A stretch of 64,000 bases of DNA, from assembly GCA_010645155.1 (NCBI GenBank), contig JAAGOF010000055.1, positions 490,039-554,038 on the forward strand. Reading direction: 5' to 3'. Positions 1 to 11,557 of the stretch are shown piece after piece. Below the pieces are notes generated by a model. It did not search any database, was not told where the DNA came from, and worked only from the letters and a program-made list of their open reading frames with translations. The DNA is from Tigriopus japonicus. Taxonomy: Eukaryota; Arthropoda; Copepoda; Harpacticoida; Harpacticidae. The first letter of the stretch is position 1. Each line of letters starts with the position of its first letter. Both the position numbers and the translations under genes were made by a program.

Positions 1-1082
1 AGCACAGAGTGCACACTATAAATTGAACAAAGGCGACCCCTAGAAATATTGGGGGCCAAAGATTCACGCTTGAAAAAGCAAGAAATTGCCCATCACGGTC
101 GAGACTTTTGTCTTTGAAATCACCGTGAACCTGGAAGACTCGCAGGAATTTTTTGTCCCCCGAACCGCTTCTGTTCTAGGGTACTTCGTTCAGCCCAACA
201 CTTGTGAAGTCCTCACCATGAGACAATCTCGCTCCAAATCAAACCAGACCCAAGGCATCGTCACATTCAGATCAAGAACCACCACATGCCTGACTCACTC
301 ACTCACTCACTCACTCACTCACTCACTCACTCACTCATTCATCAGAGAGGAGGTCTGAATCTCGTCTGGCGTTGCCGATGGCTTCCAGGCAACTAGGAAA
401 GCCCTTCGAGTACGAGTTCTGTAGCTCGCATTTCAATCCAGCTCCGGGCAAATTGCTCAATCCTCGAATGGTGTTTTAGGGAATAAATACAAAGCAATCC
501 CCCCCCCCTTTTAGCTGTCGCAATCCAGGCCAGATTCTGTAATAAAGTTGTGCTCTTCTTTGCCCTTTTGTTTCGTTGTACATAGTAAGAATATTGTAGT
601 TTCAATAGACCATGAACTGTGTGAGTGTGTGTTAGGGGAGATAGAAAGTAGCCGTAGCGTGCTAAATATTGGCGATCATTTTGAGTCCACGCTTGGGTCA
701 TAAAAATCTTTATCTTAACATGCATGGTTAGTTGGCACGATCCAGTTCGGAATGGGTTAACAGGGCACCATCATCATCATCATGGTCGTCGTCGTTGTTA
801 TCGTCTCTACTGAGAACAACGGCGATTATACCGTGCAACAGGCACACTTCAGTTTCTAATCAGATGAAAGAAGCAGAAAGGGAGAGAAAGAGAGAGAGAA
901 AACATGAAATTTAAATAGAAAACAAGGCAACCAAATCAGGCCAAAGGGGGAGAAGAAGGACCATAGATCTTTCCCTTGTTAGAAGAAGCTATAATCGTGA
1001 CCCTCCTCTCAAGAGTAGCCTCCATTATTCTCCTGGGTGAGTACATAAGTTTCTACTGAATAATGTATTTCGATCTAACAAG
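1..1082. other. No gene recognised, window edge
   Basis: I see no exon with homology or a consistent splice structure here. The stretch holds an ACTC microsatellite, a short C-run near 500, and CAT/GTC triplet runs near 770-800. It lies downstream of the stop codon of the minus-strand coiled-coil gene and may contain its 3' UTR. Confidence 0.5.
292..337. repeat. (ACTC)n microsatellite
   Basis: About eleven uninterrupted copies of a 4-bp unit. It is read through by a spurious ORF on the plus strand (a THSL repeat). Confidence 0.95.
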
Positions 1083-4000
1083 CTACACCTCAACCAAGCC
1101 GTTCCAGACGGAGTCGTGTTCCTCTTGTTGACGGTCCAGCTGTTGTCTCATGGTGCTTAATTGGTTGGCAATGACCTCCGAGTCCCCATTGGAGGGATCA
1201 TTGGACGGCGGTCGCATTTTCCCTCGCATCGCTGGAATGGGTGGGGAATCGCTTCGAAACGGCACAAAATCCTCAGGTGGTTCGGGACTTGGGGTTTGCT
1301 CACGAGCAACTTGACTGGCAGCCTTGGCAGCCGCCTTCTTCTCCTTGAATTTCAGTTCGGCTGCTTCTTTCCGAGCTTTTTCCACTTGTGCCTCCAATTC
1401 CCGTTTCTTTCTGGACATCTCTTCTTGGCGTTTGAGGTTCTAAGAAGAGAGGTTATATGAAGCTTTCTTTCATAGATGAGACGACAAATATGTTTTTTAA
1501 ATCAATGTAAAGCCATTTTTTTTCGGTGGATCGTGGGAAGGAATTTATAAAACCGGGTTAATGTGATTTTGCATTGTTTGATAAATGCCCCAATCCGCTT
1601 CAACAACATCTTCACAGGGGGTCTGTCTGTTTCGTGTATGGTTTTGGTTCTTCGTTCAAACGCATTTTGTAGATCTTTTCTTGAGATCTCTGTTGGACTT
1701 TTATGCACAGAAATTCATTTTGTTTCTTAGGGAAGTGATATTTTACGAATTATGATCAACTAATGGCTAAATCTCGATCAGCCGTTTCACTATTTAGAAT
1801 CTTTCAAGCAATCACGTCAATCAGAAGGGGTAATCCTAAAAGATAATAATGTTCTTACCGCTTCCTCCTTCTGACGTTTCCGAGCTTTCTCCTCCTGAAT
1901 TTCCGCGTTCATTTTCTCCTGTTGCTCACGCAACCTCCGCTCTAGTTTCTCGTCTTCTTCCCTTTCCTTCCGTTTTTCTTCCTCGTCTCTGCGTTTCCGG
2001 TCCTCGATTTGAGCCTTCAATTCGTCTTCATACGACATTCGATCTTGTTTCGGGTGCTGTTTGGCCCTCTACAATGGAAACAAAAGATCATTACTCAGTC
2101 ACAACTTTGCTCGATTGACGTTCAGTTTGTAGAGAGAGTGCCACTTTCGCGTCAATTAAGAAAATCTAGTCATAAAACACTGACAAACCACATCTATACA
2201 GGAAACTCTAGTTCTTTTGACAACTCATAATTACCGTCGGTTTTTCCTACAAGAAAAGATACACATTCAATAAGATAGTCAATTCATCGTTGTGCTTTGA
2301 AGCACCAAAGAACTTTAAACGGTACAAATATTCTTGATCATTATGAACCCAGCATCCCATGATCTGCAAGTAATGCAAAACTCACCTGAGCTGGATGAGG
2401 CTTTTTGGGCGAATCGCCAAAATGATCGGGCTCTGCCCTTTTCTCCCACCAATCACGACCATCATCCTTCTTATCTCGTTCTCGTCGAGCTCGTTCTTCG
2501 GCCATTTGCATCACCATATCCGCTTTGGACCCTCCTGTTTGAACCGGGGGCGGTTCGTTCCCACCTTCCAAAAGAAAAAAGAGGCTCCTTTAGCCAACCC
2601 CATTTGTCCTTTCAACAACTAAATGTACATAGTGTACAGGGTTGTCAACAATTAACGTCACTTAGATTTTAGCAGAAACACCAAGATGCCAAAGATACTT
2701 TTTTGGTAAAAATAACAGGAAAAGTAGGCGTTTGCCAAGGTTTTTTCTCCTTCTAAGTAATTTAGTCTCTATTAGACATTGCAATGTGCAATCTAGGCTG
2801 ATTTTTCAGAGTAGTCCTTGCGTAGTACTGCGTACCTTCAAAGGGGGCGAGGGGCGAGTCATTCTTGAAAATAAGATCACAGTTTTAAATCGAGTCTGTC
2901 AATTTCTCCAAGACTTGCTACGAGTATGCCTAAAGATGTTTCCTTTATCTGCTATTTCTTCAATATATTAGTGTGCCGTTATTGTGTTCCGAGTATCCTT
3001 TGTTTGGCATGGGACACTAAAAACGGATGACCCTGTATATACCTCTTCTGGCTCGTCTTTGTTGGCCTTCGATCAAACTTGGGCTGTACCCACCACTTCG
3101 GTCTGATTTTGTGGTCCCGTTTCGTAGATGGTCCATGGGATCGTGGTCGATGCCAAACTTCTCTGCTCGAATTTGCTTATTCTCACGATCTTTCCTGGCT
3201 TGTTGTTCTTTCATTTGTTGCTCCAATTCACGCCTATAAGCACTTTTGCTGGCTATGAAGACAAGCAAGCGATCATGTAATTATGACTTCAGGCTCTTTG
3301 AACCAGTAGAGGTTGGAACACTTACGTGGGCCTTGGCCACGTCTTCGATTGTTCTGTGTCGTTGGTTCAGGAGGAGGTTGTTGTTGATAACGATGATGAT
3401 TTGGTATCGAGTGTTGTTGCTGTTGGGTTCTGGGTGAATCAAAATTGTTCTGACCTCTGAAGAAATCCCCAGAACCGCCATAGTTATTAGTATCTTGAGG
3501 AGCTGACCAGGATTTTCTGGCAAAATCATCCAGTTCCATTGGTAAACTTGTACCAGGTTCTGGGATGTAATGTCCAACAGCGTAATCATTCTCGTCCATG
3601 ATGTTATCATCCGTCACATTTTGGAGTCTTTGAAGCTGAAGTGAGTTTAAGCATGTATCTGGGAATTACGGTAAGTGGTTTTGTTTGGGTTTATCTTACG
3701 GTTCCAGTAAGCTCGGTTAAGCCCATTCTCATGTCAAAATCATCGTAAGAGTCTCGTGGGAGTGAATGGGAACGAGTGTTCCGAGAAAGGTATCCGTCAC
3801 TTGTGGAAGATTTCAACCCGTTTGAGCCTCCAGGATCCCTGGAACACAAACATGCATGAGAAATTGGCAACTCGTCTCAAAAAGCAAGGTTTATTGCGGT
3901 CAGAGACTCACCCTCTCAGGCTCTTGTTCTGAGATTGAACCTCAAAGTCCATGGACCCATGTGGACCATTCTGTAATTTTTTATACCATAGTTAGTTTTC

Positions 4001-4691
4001 TTGGCAATAATATCAAGAGGAAGCAATATTTGTGAAGATCTGACCTTTTTTTGATTCTGACCGTAGACATGATGGCAACCCTGACAAAGGCCAAGATCAA
4101 GTCCACCGAATGACAAACCTGGGGAAGCGACTTGATATTGTGGAATGGTGGGTAAGATGAATACATTTCCCGGGGAAATCGTTCCAGGCAAAGATTTGCC
4201 TACATAGGGAACCAAAGTCGTTCCAGGGTTGCCAAAAGGAGACCTAGATATTTGTGCTTTAAGGGTGCAATGATCACAGCAAAGAATGGAAGTGTTCTGA
4301 TCTTTTTCAGAGGGGCCTTGACTATTGATGCCCAACAATTGTCGGTTTGAGATCTCAGGAGAACGTTTTGAAAATGATGTCACAAAAGGAGAAGACAGGG
4401 AATCCAAATCACTCACAGCAAACTCACTCTGAAACAAAAGAGCCAAAAACCGCAAAAGGCAAATCACACTCACACACCGTCAAAAAGGAAAAGGCTGGCC
4501 TTGTGCCATTTGTGGGTTGTTGGTTCGCTTACCCGTATGGTGGAGGCTCGTCGACCATATTTGGGTTCATCCCCTCCACCACCGAATGTACCTCCTAATG
4601 AGCTGGAATTGACATTCTGATGGTACGTTCGAACCATTGCCGAATGGACGAACGACGAGGTGGTGTTGGTTTGGTTGGTTTTATGAGGACG
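1083..4691 (-). CDS. Coiled-coil protein, possibly CSPP1-like, 9 exons (5' end uncertain)
   Basis: Nine exons join in phase on the minus strand: 4533-4691, 4045-4428, 3912-3970, 3700-3838, 3326-3635, 3043-3252, 2386-2564, 1859-2068 and 1083-1439. All introns are GT-AG, and the stop TAG is at 1083. The sum is 2007 nt, about 668 residues from the first exon I can place. The N-terminal half is low-complexity and Ser/Pro/Gly/Gln-rich. The C-terminal half is highly charged coiled coil with two related blocks, KSAYRRELEQQMKEQQ and RMSYEDELKAQIEDRK, and a final KR/E-rich helix. Such Y-x-x-EL-x-x-Q blocks are, as I remember them, typical of the centrosome and spindle-pole protein CSPP1 and relatives such as CCDC66, so a microtubule or centrosome role is a guess. 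The true start is open: exon 4533-4691 has an in-frame ATG (VHSAMVRTYH), but an upstream exon may exist. The exon structure is well supported; the family name is not. Confidence 0.72.
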
Positions 4692-7176
4692 CTAAGATGT
4701 TCCAACGAGTCCTTTGTGTGATCAATGGAAAAGATACAGCGTACAGAGCAAGAGTTGGAACCTAGAAAAGGTGGAACACCAACTTGAGACAATGGCCAAT
4801 GTCCATGGACCAAAGGAGCCGAATAACTCGATCAATCAGATTAGAAATATGGAACAACTCTTTTATTTCATGACAACGTTACAAGTCTTGCTTTCCTTCA
4901 AAATGACCATGAAAGTTAAAAATATTTTTTTCAATGCAAAATCAGACATTAGGAATTTGAAAAGGCTTGTCAAGCACGAATTTTGGTTGAGTGCAAGAGA
5001 AATTTGGCATGCAAATTCCGACCTCTTCAAAATGAGCCAAGGCCACGAAGCATGGTTGTTGCAGTGAAGACTTTTCCTCCATTAAAAACTTGGTCATTCG
5101 CCTCTTGGAAAACGTTGTCACGAACACCCGTTTTCTCGAGACTGGAGAAACTTTTTATTATTATTCAGTACACAATGAACTGGTGCACTTCATGTTCTCT
5201 GCCTTGAATTCCCGAAAGATTCTTTGGAACAACTCTTATCTTAAATCAAATCTAGAACGCACGATCACAAAGACCACGACCTTGAAGACTCTGAGGTTAT
5301 TTGACAGCCAAACATGGCTTTGATAATTACCGAAAATTCTGTTTCTCCCCACTTCACGATTTATGGAACAATCAAGAGGACCACTGAAGCTTTGATGGGC
5401 CTTCTTTTGCAAATAAAGACCTGCTTTTGTGCGGCGTCTTGGACGGTTTGTGTTGTTAGTTCGGTTGTTAAGGCGACCGGCTTGTAATGCATGCACTTGA
5501 ATGAGGTACACCCTGACACGAAAGTTGTGTCGTAATCATACTTTGAACCTAAAAATTACGGCAATGCGTTAATAGTTGGGCACAATCAAATTACCCGTGT
5601 GCTCCAACAATTCTTGAAAATAAGTTTGAATTGGTGCAAGTTAGAGGCAAATAAATGACAAATTATTGCTGGAACGGCAATTTTCAATTTGATGTCCAGT
5701 GTTTTCTTCTTGTAGGATTCTGCCTGGTTTTAAACTGTTATAAAAAAGTGAATGGCGGGAATCAAATTTTACTCGGTTTTGGATAAGGAGAGTGGTTTGG
5801 AAACACTTCCAACCAAAATAACTGAAATGTTCCTGTCCTCCGTGATCATGAGCTCATGGAATCTTGACCGTTTGTCAACATCTTAGGCAACGTAAAGACA
5901 CCTTAAAAACTGCAGATAAACTTTGAGCCATCCACATTATCCAATTTGGTTGATAGCCAAGGATAGAGGGACTGGTTGGGGATAGATTGGAATGAGTATT
6001 TTTTACTATATTTATTGTGGAATCTGTAACCAATCAGGACGTTTTCACAATTCACCAGCTTCACATTGGCTAATAAAGTCATCTCTAATGATCTTATTAA
6101 GCTTTTCCTAAAGGTTTCCTTCCAATCTGGGACAAGGCAATGTGGCCCCCAAGAAGCACTGACTTAATCCAATGGACTTCTCCATGTGATCCATGTTTGA
6201 GGCCACGTCATGCATGAAGATCTGTCCAAGCAAGTATCCTTGCCTGGAAGTCAGTTTTGGTCTAGGCGTTTAAGCTTAATGTCACCCGTGCCTATTCTGA
6301 CAGTGTCAAGGACAAAACTGGCCAGGTTACTATCATCAAAGGCAGCCATTGTGAAGCTGATTGTAATAAATAGTTGTGCTAATTGGTTAATGAATCTATG
6401 TGTAAAAAAACAAGGATTATCATTCTACAATTATTATTTGATTCAAAACCTATTGGGTTCCCATACTTATCTCGCGTACTATAATGTATTGAAAATATTT
6501 TGGTACAAAATTAGGGCAAAACTTTTGTGTCAGGGTGTAGGTCCCTTCTAGACGAACGTAGCCTTTGGTTTGGTTCAAGCTAACCTTTTTTCCAAGGTAC
6601 TCTTGTGCCATATTCTAACGCGATCCAACCGCACGCCCGCAAACCTTGAAGAAGGCTCAGTCAGAGAGGATCACAGACACGCGTGTCCTCCAAACATATT
6701 TTTTTTTTTTTAATTTTTGTGATAGTTCTGTTAAGGCTGAATTTAAGAATATTGAAATGAAGGATACCGCTAGATATACGAATACTTACCCGCTGATCGA
6801 AAACTAACAAAACGTTTCTTAATTAACATAAAAATAGCTCACGAATGTGAATAAACTTGACACTGAGGAGCAATATTATTTTATCGAGCGTTGTGCGTAT
6901 TGCATACGAATACTCAGCCTTATTCAAGTATGAGATTATGATAAGCTTCCATTTTTTACGTACCAAGTTGAAAATTCTTAAACGGTCGGTGTGCCAAAAT
7001 TTGATTATTGGAAGAACTTGAATTTCTAAATGAACGGCAACTACGTTCTGGAGAAAGCAGAAAAAGATCCCACATGTTTCATTTGGTGTCTGTGTGTATT
7101 TGTTCAATGCGTTTCCAACGTTATGTCAGCATGAGAATAATGAGAACGCGTTTGACAGAAACTTGGAATCAGTTCA
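4692..7176. other. Intergenic, no gene recognised
   Basis: Both strands were read. There are only short ORFs without family resemblance or paired splice sites, and a poly-T run near 6695-6712. The 5' exons and promoter of the minus-strand coiled-coil gene could lie at the left side, but nothing decides this. Confidence 0.4.
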
Positions 7177-8375
7177 TTAAGAGAGTGGTTCGAAATCTTT
7201 GAGCTCCCGTCGGTTGGCTAAGAATTCTTCCAGGTCTTCACTTTGGGTGGCTTTAAGATCCAGCTCTGGACCCAGAGCCCATAAACTTTCCAGATCGTAG
7301 TATTCTCTGCTGGATTTTAAGAATAAATGAACCACAACATTGCCTGAAAGGAAAATAAAATGCCAATAACTCTTTTTCCTTTAAAAAAATCACTTACTAA
7401 AGAACGTTCCAATGACTAGGGCTGCATATTTGTGGCAAAACAACTATACTTTTTTAATCTAAGAAAAGGCAATTAAAAACTAGTAGGGTGTCTAAGAATA
7501 TTAAAGTAACCAATTTCATTTTTCGGTGTCAGTTTCGGTTTCAAAATCTACTTCAGTTTTGAAAATTTCGTCGACCAAGGATTGACGTGTTCCAATTAAT
7601 GATTATCATTGAGTAATGTTTACCATAATCCGTGGCCAGCCAATCACTTTTGGTTTGAAGTCCCTCAGTTTTCGGGACAGAATCTGTTGGTGCTTGTTTG
7701 ATTTTGTACAGTTTTCGAAGGAATGAGGCTGCTCCCCTGAGATGGGGCATGCTTTTGCAAGTGGCAATCACCATGTAATCGGCCTGAACGACTTCCTGTG
7801 GAATTGAGATCACGCAAATATCCAGACATTTCTCTCGCCTCAAAGCGTCCACAACTTCTTCCACACTAAAAACGAACTCCTCGCCACCTAAACAAAAATA
7901 TGGATAAATGTTTTGATTTTAACGGGATTTTTGTTGTCTTAAAATTGTGTGAGATTGTATTCGTAAAAGCGATTGAAAAATAAAGTAAGAAATATTCAAT
8001 TTAAACTTACGTTCCAAGTTAAAAGCGCCGAACTTGATTTTTTGTGTGTTTGCATTTGTTCGTGTTTCATCGTCTATTTTATGCTGTCGTTTCAGATTCC
8101 GTTCCTCGTCTACATCGTAGATAATAGCCGCATCCTCATCTTGAAATTCTTCATGTCGCAAGGAAAATTTGGCTTCCGGTTCTAAATGGATGTTTTAAGC
8201 ATTCTTTACCGCACCAGAGTTAAGCAAACTCTAATCTTTTCAGGCTTACTCTTATCAGTTTTGTCTATCTTTTGAAAGATTTCGGCCAAGACCTTTTCCA
8301 GCTCTGGATTCTTTCGAATATAGGATTTGGTCCCTGGATCAAGATCTTGTGATTGTTCGCTTTGGAACCTCCAAC
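7177..8375 (-). CDS. MALSU1: Mitochondrial ribosome-silencing/assembly factor (RsfS family)
   Basis: Four exons join in phase: 8250-8375, 8011-8181, 7624-7887 and 7177-7343, with stop TAA at 7177. The RsfS/Iojap domain is in the last two exons: VEEVVDALRREKCLDICVIS, then QADYMVIATCKSMPHLRG, SDWLATDYGNVVVHLFL and REYYDLESLWALG. These match the family's core, including D-x-x-DxG-xxVVHxF and the E-x-YDLExLW end. Family members bind ribosomal protein uL14; MALSU1 acts in the mitochondrial matrix in late assembly of the large subunit and blocks early joining of the small subunit. The N-terminal part before the domain is acidic and unconserved. The first exon with the start codon and mitochondrial presequence was not found. 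The frame is open upstream of 8375 without an ATG, so the 5' end is incomplete. It lies tail-to-head with ERCC8, only about 150 bp from its stop. Confidence 0.85.
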
Positions 8376-8526
8376 CTACAATAAACGGTCCAATGGAATA
8401 ACATAGATGACGAAGGGTTCAAAACTGTTCCAATTCACACAAAGCACAAAATTAAGACGCTCTAATGTCGTATCACAGGCTTCTAAGGCAGTATATATTT
8501 CATAGCAATCATCAATTATCAATTTA

Positions 8527-10278
8527 CTAATCCGAATCGTCGCCATCATCATCACTCCATGTGTCTAATGTTGAAGGGTGACTTTGGTCCACGGTAGAAA
8601 CCTTTAATAAGTTATTCCCAGTGGCCTTTTGGGCTTGTAAATGTTCTTGGTATGCTTGATTTGTACCTTCATTGGGATCCCATATCAACACATTTCGGTC
8701 ATCACCTCCAGTTAAGAGTTCTTGACAATCCTGACGAAAAACACATGTATTCACATTCATGTAATGTCCACTTAGTTCTTGAACCACAGAGTTGTCCCGC
8801 ATATTCAACGTGTATATAAAAGATTGGCTCGGAATGGCCATGATATCACCACATACATCGAATTTTACATAGCTCTTGGTCTTGTTTAAGAATCGAGGAA
8901 ACTTGCACTTTAAATTACGTCCATTGGACACGTCCCATACTCGAACTCGACCATCTCGTCCAAATGAAATGAGATTTAGACCGTTGTCCGAAAACTTGAG
9001 TCCATTCACACTTCCATCGTGCGAAATTCCCTCGGGAACGGCGCTTTTGGCAGAGGCCTTTCCGCGGATATTATTGTAATCCAGACATTGCAGCCGATTC
9101 CGAGCATTCCGAACATCCCAAAAATATATTTTCTTATCCGAACTGCCAGTGGCTAGAAGATTACAGTCCCGATTAGACCACTGACATGATAGAACCTGAC
9201 CTTGATGGCCTCGAAGCTCATGCGTATTAGCTCCAGATTTAATATCGACGAGATGGACGTGATTCACGTTCGTGGCCACGGCAATCAAATGATGGCCGCC
9301 GATATGGCTGATATGGTGCGAATGGATCTTGCCCACGAAGTGGAACTGATCGGCTGGAGTGAGCACATTGGTGTCCCAGACCTTGAGGCACTTGTCCATT
9401 CCACTCGTAAGGAATAATCCATGGTCTTGGGGATACCATTGAACGCATTCAATGCTAGACACGACCTTGTTTACTCAACTAGATCATGCTTTCCATAATC
9501 TAATCTAAAACGTATTTTTGGGTGACTTTTTGCCATGAAACCCTTGAAGAGTTAGAGGGGAAACGGTTAAAATATGACTCAATCTTCATTACTCACGCCA
9601 TCAACACAACCAGGTTGGTAAATGTGGCAATCCATGGTGTCTCACCCTGATTAGTTGGTGTTGGCCGATGAAGAACGAAAAACTTTTAAAGGTAAAATAT
9701 ATATGTTTTCGAGAAATCTACTCTAATAAGCGATAAAAACTTTCAAGATGTAATTTGTCTTTGTGATGTGATGTAATTTGTAACTTTGTCCTACTTGAAA
9801 TCACTGAAACACCTCACCCAATAATAATGAAGCTTAATTCACAGTCTCTTTTTCAGAACACTGATATGTTTTTCAATCCATAGTAAAAAATCTTGTACTG
9901 AAAAGAATATTTTAAAATCAAGACCTAGTTGAGTAAACTGGATTGCCTGAATTTATGGGCATGGCGATGACTTTTGCCCACATGCGCCACAACTTCGGCC
10001 GTAAATTTGGGTCGACCCATCGATCGTGTGTCCCATAAATCATGGATATACAGGGTGCCATTGGCAGCACCCGCCAAAACGTATCTAAATTCACACGTGT
10101 CAATGTCCAAATCCGTGATTCCACTACTGTGAACCGACACATCAATGGTGCGAAACGAGCTCAAGGTCAGAGATTTTAATCGATGATCAATCAGATGATG
10201 TCGATAATTGGCGCTGGAGAAAAATCCAGATTCACGGGCACGAAAAACATCGGCGAGAGTGGCAAATTCACTGGCCAT
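8527..10278 (-). CDS. ERCC8: DNA excision repair protein CSA (WD-repeat)
   Basis: Two exons, 9947-10278 and 8527-9454, give 419 residues (human CSA has 396). The start ATG at 10278 (MASEFATLADVFRARESG) was chosen because it aligns with the short N-terminal helix of CSA; ORF upstream of it is unconserved. WD40 blades are clear: SIECVQWYPQDHGLF, DKCLKVWDTN, LRGHQGQVLSCQWS, DKKIYFWDVRNA, DGRVRVWDVSNG, LSGHYMNVNTCVFRQDC and DDRNVLIWDP, ending in an acidic WSDDDGDDSD tail like the human WSSSDEEG. In known biology, CSA is the substrate receptor of a CUL4-DDB1 ubiquitin ligase recruited to stalled RNA polymerase II in transcription-coupled nucleotide excision repair. The intron starts with GC rather than GT (exon ends AAATTCAG, intron starts GCAATC); the join KF-SIECVQWYP is dictated by homology. 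Confidence 0.93.
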
Positions 10279-11008
10279 GCTTAAACACATGCGATTGTTG
10301 CACCATTCATTCATTCGATTGTTACAATTACTTCTCGGATTAGCGCTTTTCTGTCGATTTACCTGGAGCAATCCTTGGAATTGGAGGAATGTGATGAAAG
10401 ACTGACCAAGACCGAGATCTGTTAACGAGACTCCAAGATCGAGAAAACATTTTGTGAGCACGGTTGAGAAGAATCAACCTTAGTTGCGAAGGCAATGTAA
10501 ATATTTGGCTAATTTGGTCCAGCTCTTATCAGTGATGCCCAAGCTGGATGGTCATTGAAATCCAATTGCTTCTCACGAGCTTAAATCTCCCTCACTCATG
10601 GATCACGAAGAACCTTTCGGGACAATTTTGTTGAAAACAAACGCATTGCTCGGTTTTTACTTTTGAACCTGAAGTTGAGAATGTTTGTTAATTGAAAAAG
10701 TCGCAAGTTTACATGGCTTTTAGCGAGTGTCTCTCCATGTATTTTGACTTACCTTTACAAAACGGGTCATTCTGATATCATGACGTCAATCAACATATTT
10801 TTGTAATTTTAAAACTTTGGGGTTTTATTTTTATCGAGCATCGGGGTTAAATGGGTGGTGTTCATTTACAATGAATTGGTGGTCAATGTTTAGTTTCGGC
10901 AGCACTGTAAGAGGTTTTGTGAGTTAAGCAATTCAATTTGGCGCTGAGCAGAGTGAAACATTTAACAAAAATGTTATATCAACCGGTCATCTTTGGTGCC
11001 ATCCTTTA
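10279..11008. other. Intergenic, nothing recognised
   Basis: AT-rich stretch between the ERCC8 start and the next minus-strand ORF. It presumably holds the ERCC8 promoter and 5' UTR, but no specific element can be identified. An ORF extends upstream of the chosen ERCC8 start to 10461 without conserved sequence. Confidence 0.4.
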
Positions 11009-11293
11009 TCACAGCATTTGGCGGTTCGAAATTTGAGGATCTCTATTGAAAATCGCTCTTTGTAAGAATCTCCACTTGATTTGATTTCGAAGGCGTTTGT
11101 AGTCTGTGTAGTCGATTCCATGTTCATGGCAATATGAGTAGACGTTGAGGATTCTCTCCACGGATTCGTATTGTTCCCGGAGTGTGATTCGAGATGGAAC
11201 ACTCACATGAACCACATGAGAATAATCGGTTAGGCACGACATTTTCAAAGGCCCTTGGATCGCATGACACTCCATTTCCGGATTTGGCTCCAA
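11009..11293 (-). CDS. Small hypothetical protein, 94 aa
   Basis: Single-exon ORF from an ATG at 11293 to TGA at 11009. A second in-frame ATG (MSCLTDYSHVVHVSVPSR) could be the real start. The sequence is non-repetitive and soluble-looking, with an amphipathic, basic C-terminal half (YKRLRNQIKWRFLQRAIF). I do not recognise the family. It lies between two genes on the same strand and could be an isolated exon. Composition is unlike the surrounding AT-rich DNA, which mildly favours coding. Confidence 0.35.
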   Translation of the reverse strand: MEPNPEMECHAIQGPLKMSCLTDYSHVVHVSVPSRITLREQYESVERILNVYSYCHEHGIDYTDYKRLRNQIKWRFLQRAIFNRDPQISNRQML

Positions 11294-11557
11294 ATTGCTA
11301 GACTAATTGTCTGTTCAACCAGAGATTAGGTAGCAAAAGCATTGCGTGGTCAATGTCCACCGCAAATTATTCTTAAATCACAAACTCTATTTATGGTAAA
11401 GCCTCGTTCTTAAATCCAGAGTAAATTGTTCCCCTCTTTCCACATTTGTGTCGGAAGTTTGAACAAGTGTTCCGTTAAAGCAGGTGAAGGTTAAAACGAA
11501 AAGAAGGTAATAAGAGAACAACTGAAGCTTGCTTAGAAAAGTGTATTTAGGATCCAG

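Noticed and set aside
393..725. 110-codon minus ORF
   Set aside because: No homology, crosses the poly-C run, and no splice partners.
1502..1708. ORF between two exons of the coiled-coil gene
   Set aside because: The flanking exons join in phase without it, and no acceptor/donor pair fits; intronic.
10279..10461. N-terminal extension of ERCC8 to an ATG at 10461
   Set aside because: The extra residues do not resemble CSA, and the conserved N-terminus begins at 10278.
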